From positions 1 through 64,000 of IMG/VR virus record IMGVR_UViG_3300032213_003587: DNA of 64,000 bases, one strand, 5' to 3'. The position numbers were made by a program, and so were the translations under genes. Within the stretch, counting starts at the first letter, position 1. Each line of letters begins with the position of its first letter. Shown here piece by piece: positions 49,280 through 56,878 of the stretch. The stretch comes from a virus. A model generated the notes under the pieces. It was not told the origin of the DNA and made no database searches. It worked only from the letters and a program-made list of their open reading frames with translations.

Positions 49280-50001
49280 AATCAAAATTCAGCCTTTCCA
49301 ACTTTATTTCTTATGCAGCCAAGGGCATGGCCCGGCCCTATAGATTTGAAGTTGAGATACCCAATCCCTTGTGCGTAAAAAAATGGTCTGGCGCAACCCA
49401 GCTTGTTAGTGTGTACTGCAAGGCGGCTCAGCTTCCACAGAGTCGCATATTAACCAGCCGCAATCAATATTTTGGTCCGCCGGAATATCGTCCCATAGGC
49501 GTGGACTACGGCGGCGACAATCTTACCCTAACTTTTTATGTGGATGAAAAAATGCACGTCAAGGCATTTTTTGATGAATGGATCGACGGCATTGTAAATC
49601 GCAAAACCGGCATCACTGAATATCGCGATAGCTATACCGTGAACATGAAGGTACGACAATTAATTCAGGTGCCATCTCTGCCAGATCCTGGCAAACGTGT
49701 AGGTAAGGTACTTACAGAGAATACTGCGATCAACAAAGAAAGCATAGCCTATGAAGCAAATTTTGATCTGGCCTTTCCGGTGTCAGTAAATCCTCTGACT
49801 CTTGATCACGGATCCACCGGCCAGGTGCATGAACTCAGCGTAACCTTCAACTATCGTCGCTGGAACTGGTCCGTGCCAGCTTCACCACAGGAAAAACTCA
49901 GCAACAATATTAATTGGAACGATCCTTCCATACCAGAAAGAAGAATTGCCGGTGTTGATACTCCGGATGAACGTCCTCTCATTGATTCTAAACTAGCTTA
50001 A
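49276..50001 (+). CDS. 54: Tail-tube-fold baseplate protein, gp54-like tube initiator
   Basis: This encodes 241 aa (T4 gp54 is 320). Gp48, gp54 and gp19 share the tail-tube fold, and gp54 starts tube polymerisation. Seen: YAAKGMARPYRFEVEIPNPL, QLVSVYCKAAQLPQSRILTS then RNQYFGPPEYRPIGVDYGGD, LTFYVDEKMHVKAFFDEWID, and a terminal VTFNYRRWNW. The start overlaps the upstream stop by 4 nt. The fold call is strong; choosing gp54 rather than another tube-fold protein rests on synteny with gp4 and gp26. Confidence 0.8.
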   Translation: MKSKFSLSNFISYAAKGMARPYRFEVEIPNPLCVKKWSGATQLVSVYCKAAQLPQSRILTSRNQYFGPPEYRPIGVDYGGDNLTLTFYVDEKMHVKAFFDEWIDGIVNRKTGITEYRDSYTVNMKVRQLIQVPSLPDPGKRVGKVLTENTAINKESIAYEANFDLAFPVSVNPLTLDHGSTGQVHELSVTFNYRRWNWSVPASPQEKLSNNINWNDPSIPERRIAGVDTPDERPLIDSKLA

Positions 50002-50014
50002 ATGAAAGAAAATT

Positions 50015-50710
50015 ATGTCGCTACCAACTTTTGATGTTCCCCGTTTTAATGTACAGTTACCGAGCACCGGTGAGACGGTGCAGTTTAGACCGTTCTTAGT
50101 AAAAGAACAAAAACAGCTGCTCATGGCAGTAGCCAACGACAATCAGGAACAGATATCAGCCATTGAGAACATTATTCATGCCTGCAGTTTCGGCAAGGTG
50201 CAGGCACATCGGCTACCGGCCTTTGATGTGGAATATCTGTTTCTACAGATACGCGCTCGCAGCATCGGTGAGAATGTGGACATGCAGTTGACCTGCAACT
50301 GTGGTGAAAAAACCAAGGCTGTACTGGACATCACCAAGGTTGCGGTACAGCATACCGATGGACACAATGCCAGCATTGATTTGGGCGCCGGCATTGTGGT
50401 GCAGATGCGCTATCCGCGACTCACTGAGATTGAAGAATTTGGAGCCGAGCCTTCGGTTGACACCACCATTGCTTTGATTGCTCGTTGCATACAAAGCATC
50501 TGGCAGGATGATGAAATGTTTGCTGCCGAAGATTATAGTTCAGAAGAGCTCATAGAATTTGTGGAAAATCTTCGACCCGGTAATTTAGACACCATCGAAG
50601 AATTTTTCAACACCATGCCTGTGCTGCGCCATCGATTGCAATGGCACTGCAAGGCCTGTGAAAAAGACAACGACGTCGTTGTGGAGGGTATGCAAAGTTT
50701 TTTCGGTTGA
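50015..50710 (+). CDS. 26: Baseplate hub assembly protein gp26 (T4 baseplate family)
   Basis: This encodes 231 aa (T4 gp26 is 208). The T4-baseplate family protein acts as an assembly chaperone for the hub. Seen: NVQLPSTGETVQFRPFLVKE followed by QKQLLMAVAND, the FDVEYLFLQIRARSIGENVD motif, and a split zinc-ribbon-like cysteine set, Cys94-x-Cys96 and Cys212-x-x-Cys215. The last codons contain a slippery T TTT TTC (50698-50704) in the frame needed for -1 frameshifting into the next frame, as lambda gpG extends to gpGT. Confidence 0.92.
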   Translation: MSLPTFDVPRFNVQLPSTGETVQFRPFLVKEQKQLLMAVANDNQEQISAIENIIHACSFGKVQAHRLPAFDVEYLFLQIRARSIGENVDMQLTCNCGEKTKAVLDITKVAVQHTDGHNASIDLGAGIVVQMRYPRLTEIEEFGAEPSVDTTIALIARCIQSIWQDDEMFAAEDYSSEELIEFVENLRPGNLDTIEEFFNTMPVLRHRLQWHCKACEKDNDVVVEGMQSFFG

Positions 50711-50726
50711 TCCTTTCTCATGAAAG
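50698..50726 (+). promoter_or_regulatory. Candidate -1 ribosomal frameshift signal at the gp26 end
   Basis: In the gp26 frame the codons read AGT-TTT-TTC, forming the X-XXY-YYZ heptamer T-TTT-TTC at 50698-50704. The -1 frame is open from 50662 to 50892. A hairpin CTTTC-TCAT-GAAAG (50713-50726) begins 8 nt after the heptamer, which is a standard spacing for a stimulator, though a 5-bp stem is weak. The downstream frame has no ATG before codon 19 and no SD at its only early start (TTG, 50707). Confidence 0.6.
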
Positions 50727-50892
50727 CCTGTTTAATTATTACCAGACCAATTTTAATTTGATGCAACACCATAAGTATAGTTTAACTGAGCTGGAAAATA
50801 TGCTGCCCTGGGAAAGGGAAATTTATGTTATGTTATTAATTAACCACCTTGAAGAAGAAAATAAACGATTACAACAACAAAAGAAGGGGTAG
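50707..50892 (+). CDS. Small gp51-position protein, probably expressed as a gp26 -1 frameshift extension
   Basis: The 61 codons from TTG 50707 encode LFNYYQTNFNLMQHHKYSLT and ELENMLPWEREIYVMLLIN, with a charged end (EEENKRLQQQKKG). The MLPWERE-type motif occurs in lambda GT-like tail chaperone C-terminal domains and in the protein that follows gp26 in aquatic T4-like phages. T4 has gp51 in this position, but that protein is 249 aa. Start evidence is poor, so translation through the slippery site giving a gp26-fusion is favoured. Independent TTG initiation cannot be excluded. Confidence 0.75.
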   Translation: MILSHESLFNYYQTNFNLMQHHKYSLTELENMLPWEREIYVMLLINHLEEENKRLQQQKKG

Positions 50893-50896
50893 TAAC

Positions 50897-51187
50897 ATGA
50901 ATGAAGAACTAAAAGACAAAATAGAATTAGAAAAAGCCACACTGGGATTAAACATTGTTAGAGTATGTACCTATACATTAACTTTTGTAATCATCAGCAT
51001 GTGTGTATCATTGGTTGTTGGTTTGTTCGCACCCAACGATCTGGTAAGCAACGACGAAGTATTTAAAATTCTGAGTCCGGCATTCCAGACCATCATCGGT
51101 GGTTTCATTGGTATCATTACCGGCATTCAAATCGGTAAGTCACAAAAGGATGATGCTCCACCACCCAATGGGCCTGAGGAGGAATAA
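50897..51187 (+). CDS. Small two-helix membrane protein (holin/antiholin candidate)
   Basis: The preferred start is the ATG at 50897, with AAGGGG about 9 nt upstream, giving 96 aa. An upstream in-frame start inside the previous gene was rejected. Two membrane segments are predicted by eye: about 18-44 (TYTLTFVIISMCVSLVVGLF) and about 62-80 (FQTIIGGFIGIITGIQIG). The N-terminus is a charged helix and the C-terminus is Pro/Glu-rich (DDAPPPNGPEEE). It is 2 nt upstream of a holin-like gene and so may be a partner. I do not recognise the family with certainty. Confidence 0.65.
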   Translation: MNEELKDKIELEKATLGLNIVRVCTYTLTFVIISMCVSLVVGLFAPNDLVSNDEVFKILSPAFQTIIGGFIGIITGIQIGKSQKDDAPPPNGPEEE

Positions 51188-51189
51188 TC

Positions 51190-51495
51190 ATGGCTGTGGT
51201 TAATCCCAAAGAAGATTGGATGCAGAATAAATGGCGTCCTGCCATGGGTTGGATGTACATGGTCTGCTGCCTGTTTGATTTTGTGATTTTCCCCATCATG
51301 TTTACCGCAGTACAGTTCTGGGAAACACAGGCAGCCAATGATGCATTTCGTCAATGGGTGCCTATTACCCTGCAGAGTGGAGGATTTTTCCACATTGCCA
51401 TGGGTGCTGTGCTGGGTGTGGCTGCCTATGGACGTACTAAAGAGAAAACAGCAGCCATTGAAAACAATTCCATACCAACCGACAATAAAGAGTAA
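51190..51495 (+). CDS. Holin-like membrane protein (three-TM holin type)
   Basis: This encodes 101 aa and has the strongest SD in the block (GAGGAGG before ATG). Hydrophobic segments are about 16-41 (RPAMGWMYMVCCLFDFVIFP) and 60-79 (TLQSGGFFHIAMGAVLGVAA), with charged ends. The RPAMGWMYM start and the WVPITLQSGGFFHIAMGAVL motif followed by YGRTKEK resemble the 3TM holins also found in gene transfer agents. Holins make membrane lesions that release endolysin. Its place between baseplate and tape measure genes, far from the GH19 endolysin at 63.5 kb, is unusual. Confidence 0.72.
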   Translation: MAVVNPKEDWMQNKWRPAMGWMYMVCCLFDFVIFPIMFTAVQFWETQAANDAFRQWVPITLQSGGFFHIAMGAVLGVAAYGRTKEKTAAIENNSIPTDNKE

Positions 51496-51500
51496 ACAAC

Positions 51501-53465
51501 ATGGCCCGCGGAACTAAAACCAAAAGCAAGGGTATATCCTTAGAAGAATTGATGCAGGCGCAGGAACGCATGATGACTGCCGGCGAACTGTCTGAAAAAC
51601 AACTAGAGATTGCTAAAGAACAGCTAAGCAAATTAGATACCATTGCTAAAGCAGCAGTTGTCAATGATCTACAAATGGCCAAAGAAGATTCGGACATTAG
51701 AAAGATCGTTACAAGAAGAGCAGTACCCGGTTCCGTGGGCCTAGTTGACGTTAAAAATGAAATAAAGAATCTTAGCTCGGATATCAAACGAGGATTGCCA
51801 AAATTCCTGCAGGAAAAAGGTCGGAGCAGCAAGAAAGACGCAGAAGACAAACCGTTAACTGAGGCCGAGCGCAACCAGCGACTCACCAAGCTGGCAGAAG
51901 TCATCGGAGAAAAAGTTAAACTTCAGAAAGGCGGCAGCCTCAATGAAACGCTGACCGCTAAAAATCGCGGAACCTTTGATCAATTTATCAAAGAGACTGA
52001 GCGACGCGATAGCCTGCTGGCAGAGGCCAACGAAGATCAGCGAGAGATATTTCAGCAGATTGAAGACACGTTAATCAAACTTCAGGAAGCCGGCAGTGAA
52101 GACAGCAAGGTCCTGAGAAAAGAATTGGAGCGCCTGCGTGGTGCCATGGAAGCCACTGAGGATACCGGCGCTAAAAAATCACTGATGGGTCTTGCAGAAA
52201 GAACCAGTGAAAATGCTGCTGCGGGTGTGCGCGGCAATCAGGGAACCTTTGGTGATGCATTGAAGGCTCTGCTTGGTCGTCGAGAAGTATTGAAGAGTGG
52301 CATGAGCCGCGACGCCAACGGCGACATATTTAACGCTAAAGGTGAGAAGGTAGATGCCAAAGATGCGGTCATGGGGCGCGGTGCCGCTGCTGGTTCTATA
52401 CTTGGCAATATGATGATGGAAAAATTTGAGCGTGGTTTTGAAAATAAGCGCACGGAAAAGACTCAGAATTTTCTAGACAATTTCCGTTCCACTGAAACAC
52501 GGGCTCGACCAAATATTCTGCAGGGACAGCAGGATCAGCTCATGGGGAGTGGACCTAAAGTTAAAGTTGAAGCGCGAGCCAAGGGTGGTCCTATTGTCAA
52601 AGGTCGACCCTATCTTGTCGGAGAAAAAGGTCCGGAATTAATTGTACCTAAAAGCGATGGTCAGGTAAATCCCTTACCTAAAGCTGAGGTCAAGGAAAAT
52701 ACCATGTTCAGCGATGCCGGTTCATACCGAGCTGACGATGCCGCTGGCCCATTTGCCAAAGGCTCGGAAAAAATTGTCAAGGCCATCAAAGAACTTACTG
52801 ATGTAGTAAAAAATCAACAGAACAACGGCCCGGGCGTTCCGCCTATCATTCCCACAGGCATGGGTGGTAAACCAACTGGTGGTGGCCGCCCAAATGCCGG
52901 CAATGCTGCCAAGGCCGCCAAGAACGTCAAACCCGGTAGTCCCGTAGTCATGGGTCTGTCGTTAATTGCCGGCTATTTTGGCATGAACATGATCGACGAC
53001 ATGGAAGAAAAGGCGCGGGCAGAACGTACGGCCAAATATGATGCCATGATTGCCAGCGGAGATCCTGAACAAGTAGCCAAGGGTCAGTTCATGAAAGAAC
53101 AGGAAATGTCGACCTTTGAAAAATTAGGCAACATTAAAAATCAATTCAATGAATTGAACAGTCCGGAAAGACAGGAACGCTTAAAAGATGCGCCCTGGTA
53201 TACTAGATATCTGGGCATTGGCGACGACTCCGCAGTGGCTCCGAGTCTGCGTCCCGCACAAGGACCGGAAATAGCGGCTCGCACTACTGCCATAGCAGAT
53301 CAACGCTCCGCTGCTGCGGCTCCGGTTATTATCAACGCACCTACTGTGAATGCTCCAACTACCAAGGGCGGTGATAACACAGTAACCACGGTGATGCGAG
53401 CTCCGGTGCGACCCGAAGACAATGCGTTCAATAATTACATGAACCGACTATACAACGCTTTCTAA
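51501..53465 (+). CDS. Probable tail tape measure protein / hub protein
   Basis: This encodes 654 aa. The first 230 residues are strongly helical and charged (AQERMMTAGELSEKQLEIAK). At about residues 360-390 lies the GGPIVKGRPYLVGEKGPELI motif, continued by VPKSDGQ, a signature of many phage tape measure C-terminal regions. A single hydrophobic helix (SPVVMGLSLIAGYFGMNMID, about 480-500) could insert in the host membrane. The remaining part is Pro/Ala-rich (RPAQGPEIAARTTAIADQRS). T4 uses gp29 in this role (590 aa). The assignment is by motif and position; a different hub protein is possible. Confidence 0.65.
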   Translation: MARGTKTKSKGISLEELMQAQERMMTAGELSEKQLEIAKEQLSKLDTIAKAAVVNDLQMAKEDSDIRKIVTRRAVPGSVGLVDVKNEIKNLSSDIKRGLPKFLQEKGRSSKKDAEDKPLTEAERNQRLTKLAEVIGEKVKLQKGGSLNETLTAKNRGTFDQFIKETERRDSLLAEANEDQREIFQQIEDTLIKLQEAGSEDSKVLRKELERLRGAMEATEDTGAKKSLMGLAERTSENAAAGVRGNQGTFGDALKALLGRREVLKSGMSRDANGDIFNAKGEKVDAKDAVMGRGAAAGSILGNMMMEKFERGFENKRTEKTQNFLDNFRSTETRARPNILQGQQDQLMGSGPKVKVEARAKGGPIVKGRPYLVGEKGPELIVPKSDGQVNPLPKAEVKENTMFSDAGSYRADDAAGPFAKGSEKIVKAIKELTDVVKNQQNNGPGVPPIIPTGMGGKPTGGGRPNAGNAAKAAKNVKPGSPVVMGLSLIAGYFGMNMIDDMEEKARAERTAKYDAMIASGDPEQVAKGQFMKEQEMSTFEKLGNIKNQFNELNSPERQERLKDAPWYTRYLGIGDDSAVAPSLRPAQGPEIAARTTAIADQRSAAAAPVIINAPTVNAPTTKGGDNTVTTVMRAPVRPEDNAFNNYMNRLYNAF

Positions 53466-53474
53466 TAGTAGAAA

Positions 53475-53496
53475 CCCCGCCGAAGCGGGGTTTTTT
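53475..53496 (+). terminator. Intrinsic terminator after the rightward structural block
   Basis: A 6-bp GC stem (CCCCGC/GCGGGG) with CGAA loop, further extended by three A-T pairs, is followed by T6. It lies 10 nt after the tape measure stop, between convergent genes, and ends the rightward transcript before gp32. The minus direction has only a short T-run, so bidirectional action is weaker. Confidence 0.92.
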
Positions 53497-53507
53497 GTTG
53501 CTTGCGA

Positions 53508-54410
53508 TTAATCGTCGGCAGCTAGCTTGGCAAAGTAGCTAAGACTTTCATCATCCTCTTCTTCAACCGCGGCCTTGGGTGCGGCTTTAGCCACAGCCTT
53601 AACAGCCGGTGTGTCTTCGTCGAGGTCCATCTTTTCAGCTCGCGCCACAGCGGCATTGGCACCACTTAGCACACCATCCAATTTCTTCTTGAGCTCTTCG
53701 TAGCTCTTGAAGTTGCTTGGATCCAGGAATGCCTGCAGACTGTGCTGGTTGTTCCAAACCTTTTCAATTTCCGCATCATCTTCACTCAATGCCGCTGTGG
53801 CATCAAATTCCGACTTGTCGTAGTTACGATAACCTTCGACATTGCGAATCTTGAGTTTAAAGTTTGCACCCTTCCAGAAGTCAAAAGGATTGACTGGTGC
53901 TTCGTCTTCGAACTGCGGCTGCATCACATCCTTGATCTTGTCGAAGATTTTCTTGCCAAACTTAAACAGCTTGACCTTGCCTTCGTTTTCCGGATGCTTG
54001 CTATCGCTGATGATTAAGACATTACAAATATAGCTCAGCTTGCGCTTCTGCTTTCGTGCCACTTCTTTGCTGGCTTCGCTACCGCTGTTCCAGAGCTCGT
54101 TGTTGAGTTCGGATACTGGATCAGGTTTGCCGATGGTGGTCAGTGAATTCTCAATATACCACTTCCCGGTTGGACCCTGAAAACCATGATTCCAAATACG
54201 CACCCAGGGCAGCTCTTCACCTTTGGGCGGGGGCAAGAAACGAATTACTGCATAGCCATTGCCGGACTTATCTACTTCCGGTTGCCAAAAACGATCGTCA
54301 TCCCGACTGTTACTACCACCTTCGGGTTTGCCAATCTTTTCAACTTCCTTCATGAGGTTGTCAAAATTACCGCGGCTGCTGCGTAGTTCGCTTAGACTAT
54401 TGAATGCCAT
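53508..54410 (-). CDS. 32: Single-stranded DNA-binding protein gp32
   Basis: This encodes 300 aa (T4 gp32 is 301). It coats ssDNA in replication, recombination and repair. Seen: the basic N-terminus with SLSELRSSRGNFDNL (self-interaction), the OB core with YAVIRFLPPPKGEELPWVRI then WNHGFQGPTGKWYIENSLTT, NVLIISDSKHPENEGKVKLF, and the acidic C-tail (EEEDDESLSYFAKLAADD) for partner binding. The Cys/His zinc set of T4 gp32 is not evident: Cys is nearly absent from the core, as in many aquatic T4-like gp32. The leader has AAGGAG and short ACAACG/TACAA repeats. Confidence 0.96.
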   Translation of the reverse strand: MAFNSLSELRSSRGNFDNLMKEVEKIGKPEGGSNSRDDDRFWQPEVDKSGNGYAVIRFLPPPKGEELPWVRIWNHGFQGPTGKWYIENSLTTIGKPDPVSELNNELWNSGSEASKEVARKQKRKLSYICNVLIISDSKHPENEGKVKLFKFGKKIFDKIKDVMQPQFEDEAPVNPFDFWKGANFKLKIRNVEGYRNYDKSEFDATAALSEDDAEIEKVWNNQHSLQAFLDPSNFKSYEELKKKLDGVLSGANAAVARAEKMDLDEDTPAVKAVAKAAPKAAVEEEDDESLSYFAKLAADD

Positions 54411-54452
54411 ATTAGTATCTCCTTGTATTTACGTTGTATAGGCGTTGTATGT

Positions 54453-54620
54453 TTACTGCTGTTCTTCATCTAGTTCCTGCTCATCAAAATCCAATTCTTC
54501 ATCGGACATCATAGTATATATGGTCTGAGGATATTTGTCAATACGTTTTTCCGACCGATATTCTCTTTTACTTCGAACTTCGTCATCATAATCCGATGTA
54601 CGATACTTCTTTACCGACAT
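54453..54620 (-). CDS. Hypothetical small acidic protein
   Basis: The ATG at 54620, preceded by GGAGATTGAA, gives 55 aa; an earlier in-frame ATG at 54647 was rejected because it lacks this SD and lies inside the upstream gene. The protein is highly charged: a basic half with SDYDDEVRSKREYRSEKRID and an acidic end (SDEELDFDEQELDEEQQ). No family is recognised. It sits between gp32 and the gp59-linked genes, so a replication-related accessory role is possible but unproven. Confidence 0.6.
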   Translation of the reverse strand: MSVKKYRTSDYDDEVRSKREYRSEKRIDKYPQTIYTMMSDEELDFDEQELDEEQQ

Positions 54621-54643
54621 TTCAATCTCCGTATTTTCCCGAA

Positions 54644-54850
54644 TCACACCTTAATAAATGGCCAACGACTTACTCGCTCAGCCAAATAAGCCTGATTCTT
54701 TCCAAGTTGAATAATAAATTTATGCGTTTCGCGGATCATGTCATGCAGTTGGTTGATTTCAAAAACCATGTCCTGCACTCGATGTTCGAGATTTTCAAGG
54801 CGTGCTTCAGTTAAATCAGGTAAATCTTCCGAGGATAGTTCTGTAGTCAT
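54644..54850 (-). CDS. Small coiled-coil protein next to gp59
   Basis: This encodes 68 aa. Most of the protein is one amphipathic helix with a heptad pattern (LTEARLENLEHRVQDMVFEI, then NQLHDMIRETHKFIIQLGK) ending in RWPFIKV. The start at 54850 has AAGGA closely before it, and the frame overlaps the end of gp59 by 35 nt. It is followed by the 55-aa acidic protein. The function is unknown; oligomerisation through a coiled coil is the only visible clue. Confidence 0.6.
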   Translation of the reverse strand: MTTELSSEDLPDLTEARLENLEHRVQDMVFEINQLHDMIRETHKFIIQLGKNQAYLAERVSRWPFIKV

Positions 54851-55418
54851 CTTCCTTGATCCGTAAAAATGGATTATACTTGCGAATAAGTCTGCTAAGA
54901 TCCGGCCATATCAAAGTATCCTTGCAATTGTCATTGACGTTGGCTGCCCAATTCATCAATTTGTTTAAAATCACCAGAGTTTCGATTTGAATGGTCTTTC
55001 TCAAATAACAGCGCACAATCAGCGGATGTTGACCTTCGATGCTGTTTAATGCATCAGCCAGGTTATTTATTCCGGCCTCGTCACATTCTGTCTGTAAAAT
55101 ATGCAGATCCTGTTCAAATCGATAACGCAGACTTTCTCGACGAGCCAACCATTGACGATAACATTCGGTGGCTTCACTATCATACACTCCACCATAGCGA
55201 TTACCATCCACAAAGTTGGCTAGAAAGAAGTCACAGATTTCGGCATCCTTGTACTGCTTGACCAGACGACGAAACTGCGGTTCCTTGCCGGTGTCGAAAA
55301 AGCTCTTGCGACTTGCTCGAATACGACCCCGCATTTTTATAACGTCGTAGTCTTCGGTTTGAAAGTGATTGCGCATTGCCAGGTACATCTTATAGGCTTC
55401 AAACTCAGTCATAATCAT
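54816..55418 (-). CDS. 59: Helicase loader gp59
   Basis: This encodes 200 aa (T4 gp59 is 217). Gp59 loads the gp41 helicase onto gp32-coated forks. Matches to the family layout are the N-terminal YKMYLAMRNHFQTEDYDVIK, the SRKSFFDTGKEPQFRRLVKQ helix, FFLANFVDGNRYGGVYDSEA, and the C-terminal IQIETLVILNKLMNWAANVN followed by DTLIWPDLSRLIRKYNPFL. It lies between gp33 and gp32, the same 33-59-32 order as T4. It overlaps gp33 by 4 nt. Confidence 0.9.
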   Translation of the reverse strand: MIMTEFEAYKMYLAMRNHFQTEDYDVIKMRGRIRASRKSFFDTGKEPQFRRLVKQYKDAEICDFFLANFVDGNRYGGVYDSEATECYRQWLARRESLRYRFEQDLHILQTECDEAGINNLADALNSIEGQHPLIVRCYLRKTIQIETLVILNKLMNWAANVNDNCKDTLIWPDLSRLIRKYNPFLRIKEDDYRTILGRFT

Positions 55419-55765
55419 AGAGGTAGTCTACCACTTTTCTTCATCATATTAGACTCTTCGGCTTCTAACCGAATCTTTTCTCGGAGGCTTTTATTGATCA
55501 GTGGAGCCACTACTTCAATATCAATGTCTTTTTCCGCACAGTAATTGATTACAATTTCCATGTGCGGTACACCGCTTTCAACATGCTGTCGTTCCACAAA
55601 CAAACTAAACTCGTTAGCTGAACTAAACTCACGACTAATGACAAATTGAGTAGTAATCTCCGGTCCATTTTCCGGTACTATGCGTTGATCTACAATCTCA
55701 CCTTTTTTATTGGTGAGCTGCAGACCAACTATTTCCCTGGCACCAATCTTTTCGTTGATTGCCAT
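55415..55765 (-). CDS. 33: Late transcription co-activator gp33
   Basis: This encodes 116 aa (T4 gp33 is 112). Gp33 bridges host RNA polymerase, the gp55 late sigma factor and the sliding clamp at late promoters. The C-terminal half is characteristic: EFSLFVERQHVESGVPHMEI, VINYCAEKDIDIEVVAPLIN then KSLREKIRLEAEESNMMKK, ending in a short SGRLPL tail like the clamp-binding end of T4 gp33. The gene order 33-59-32 supports the call. Its presence fits the TATAAATA motifs across the window. Confidence 0.85.
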   Translation of the reverse strand: MAINEKIGAREIVGLQLTNKKGEIVDQRIVPENGPEITTQFVISREFSSANEFSLFVERQHVESGVPHMEIVINYCAEKDIDIEVVAPLINKSLREKIRLEAEESNMMKKSGRLPL

Positions 55766-55766
55766 A

Positions 55767-56678
55767 TTACACTTCTACGGGAGTTACACCAGCATGAGCC
55801 TGTTGATTCTGTGCCTGCAGATGCTGCTGTGTAAATGTGGCCACTGCTGCCAGATCACAGACATACTCATAGGTTCCTACATGCACGGTACGAGTCCAAG
55901 GTGCCAACCAAATTTTGCCGCCGAGTTGACGCCAGCGTTTGCAGAAGGTAAAGTCTTCGGAGGTATAGGCACGAGTTTCTGGATCAATGCTAACATCGAA
56001 GTAAGCATGAGCTTCACGATGTGGATCTGTAACACGAGTCATGGTCTTTGGATCCATGGTTTCGGAACCGCCGCTGATGATCTTGATCTCCGGCAATTCA
56101 GCTGCCATCTTGGTAAATACATCGCGGTTAACCAACATCAGGCCAGTGGCAATGCTTTCTACTTCTACTGGCTCGGCAATATTAAATGTCAGGCTGTCAC
56201 CTACGGGCTTGAAGGTTGATTCCGCAACCACGGCATTGATGGCATGACCAGGAATGTCGGGATTGCCTTTGACCACATTCTTAACTACTTCCCAGTTAAT
56301 TTTCTTCTTGGCATATTGACCGCCAATAATGTCTTTGTCGCACTGAATCATGCGCATCACATCGTCGGCATCAAAGCCCAGGTCGGCATCCAGGAACAGC
56401 AGATGTGTGGCCTGTGATTTAAGGAATCCTTCCACCAGAATATTACGAGCCTTGGTAATCAGGCTTTCATTGGCGGCAATTTCAAACATCGCTGGAATAC
56501 CGGCCTGACCAAGGCGGTTCAAGAGATTGATCAAACTGATCATGTACATGTAATTGCATTGGCCGCCGAACATCGGAGTAGCGATGAATACGCTCTTCTG
56601 CTTAGGTGGTTGGGGTTTATTAATGAACAGCGGATTAATCTGTTTGTTAGGATTACGCTGCGGCGGCTTTAGTTTCAT
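55767..56678 (-). CDS. Glycosyltransferase-like protein (GT-A fold)
   Basis: This encodes 303 aa. It starts with a Pro/Asn/Lys-rich stretch, then SVFIATPMFGGQCNYMYMIS and the metal-site region THLLFLDADLGFDADDVMRM, giving a DAD motif at about residues 97-99 of a GT-A glycosyltransferase. A second conserved patch is MLVNRDVF and YTSEDFTFCKRWRQLGGKIW, typical for acceptor/metal coordination. The C-terminal 30 residues are Gln-rich. The donor sugar and acceptor are not predictable; phage DNA, virion protein or host surface glycan are possible. It directly follows the 64-aa gene. Confidence 0.85.
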   Translation of the reverse strand: MKLKPPQRNPNKQINPLFINKPQPPKQKSVFIATPMFGGQCNYMYMISLINLLNRLGQAGIPAMFEIAANESLITKARNILVEGFLKSQATHLLFLDADLGFDADDVMRMIQCDKDIIGGQYAKKKINWEVVKNVVKGNPDIPGHAINAVVAESTFKPVGDSLTFNIAEPVEVESIATGLMLVNRDVFTKMAAELPEIKIISGGSETMDPKTMTRVTDPHREAHAYFDVSIDPETRAYTSEDFTFCKRWRQLGGKIWLAPWTRTVHVGTYEYVCDLAAVATFTQQHLQAQNQQAHAGVTPVEV

Positions 56679-56681
56679 GAT

Positions 56682-56876
56682 CTACCAATCTCCATTGTCG
56701 AAACAAAAATAAAATTTAAAAAATAAGCACTTCAGATTGATGGTAGGGTAGTCTTTGCGACATCCCCAACCATCTTCATAGTATATATCTAACTTCCACC
56801 AACTCCAATTTACTGGGTTTAAAATAATTGTAAACTCTAGAGTGCTGAAAGTCAATAACTTCTTCCAGGTTTTCAT
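56682..56876 (-). CDS. Hypothetical Trp/Phe-rich small protein
   Basis: This encodes 64 aa, rich in Trp, Phe, Tyr and Cys, with the pattern FTIILNPVNWSWWKLDIYYE then GWGCRKDYPTINLKCLFFKF and an end in YFCFDNGDW. There is no clear signal peptide or membrane helix. Compact Trp/Cys-rich proteins of this sort recur in large aquatic phages without known function. It is tightly packed between a glycosyltransferase and a wall hydrolase gene (2-3 nt spacing), so it is translated with them. Confidence 0.6.
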   Translation of the reverse strand: MKTWKKLLTFSTLEFTIILNPVNWSWWKLDIYYEDGWGCRKDYPTINLKCLFFKFYFCFDNGDW

Positions 56877-56878
56877 GA

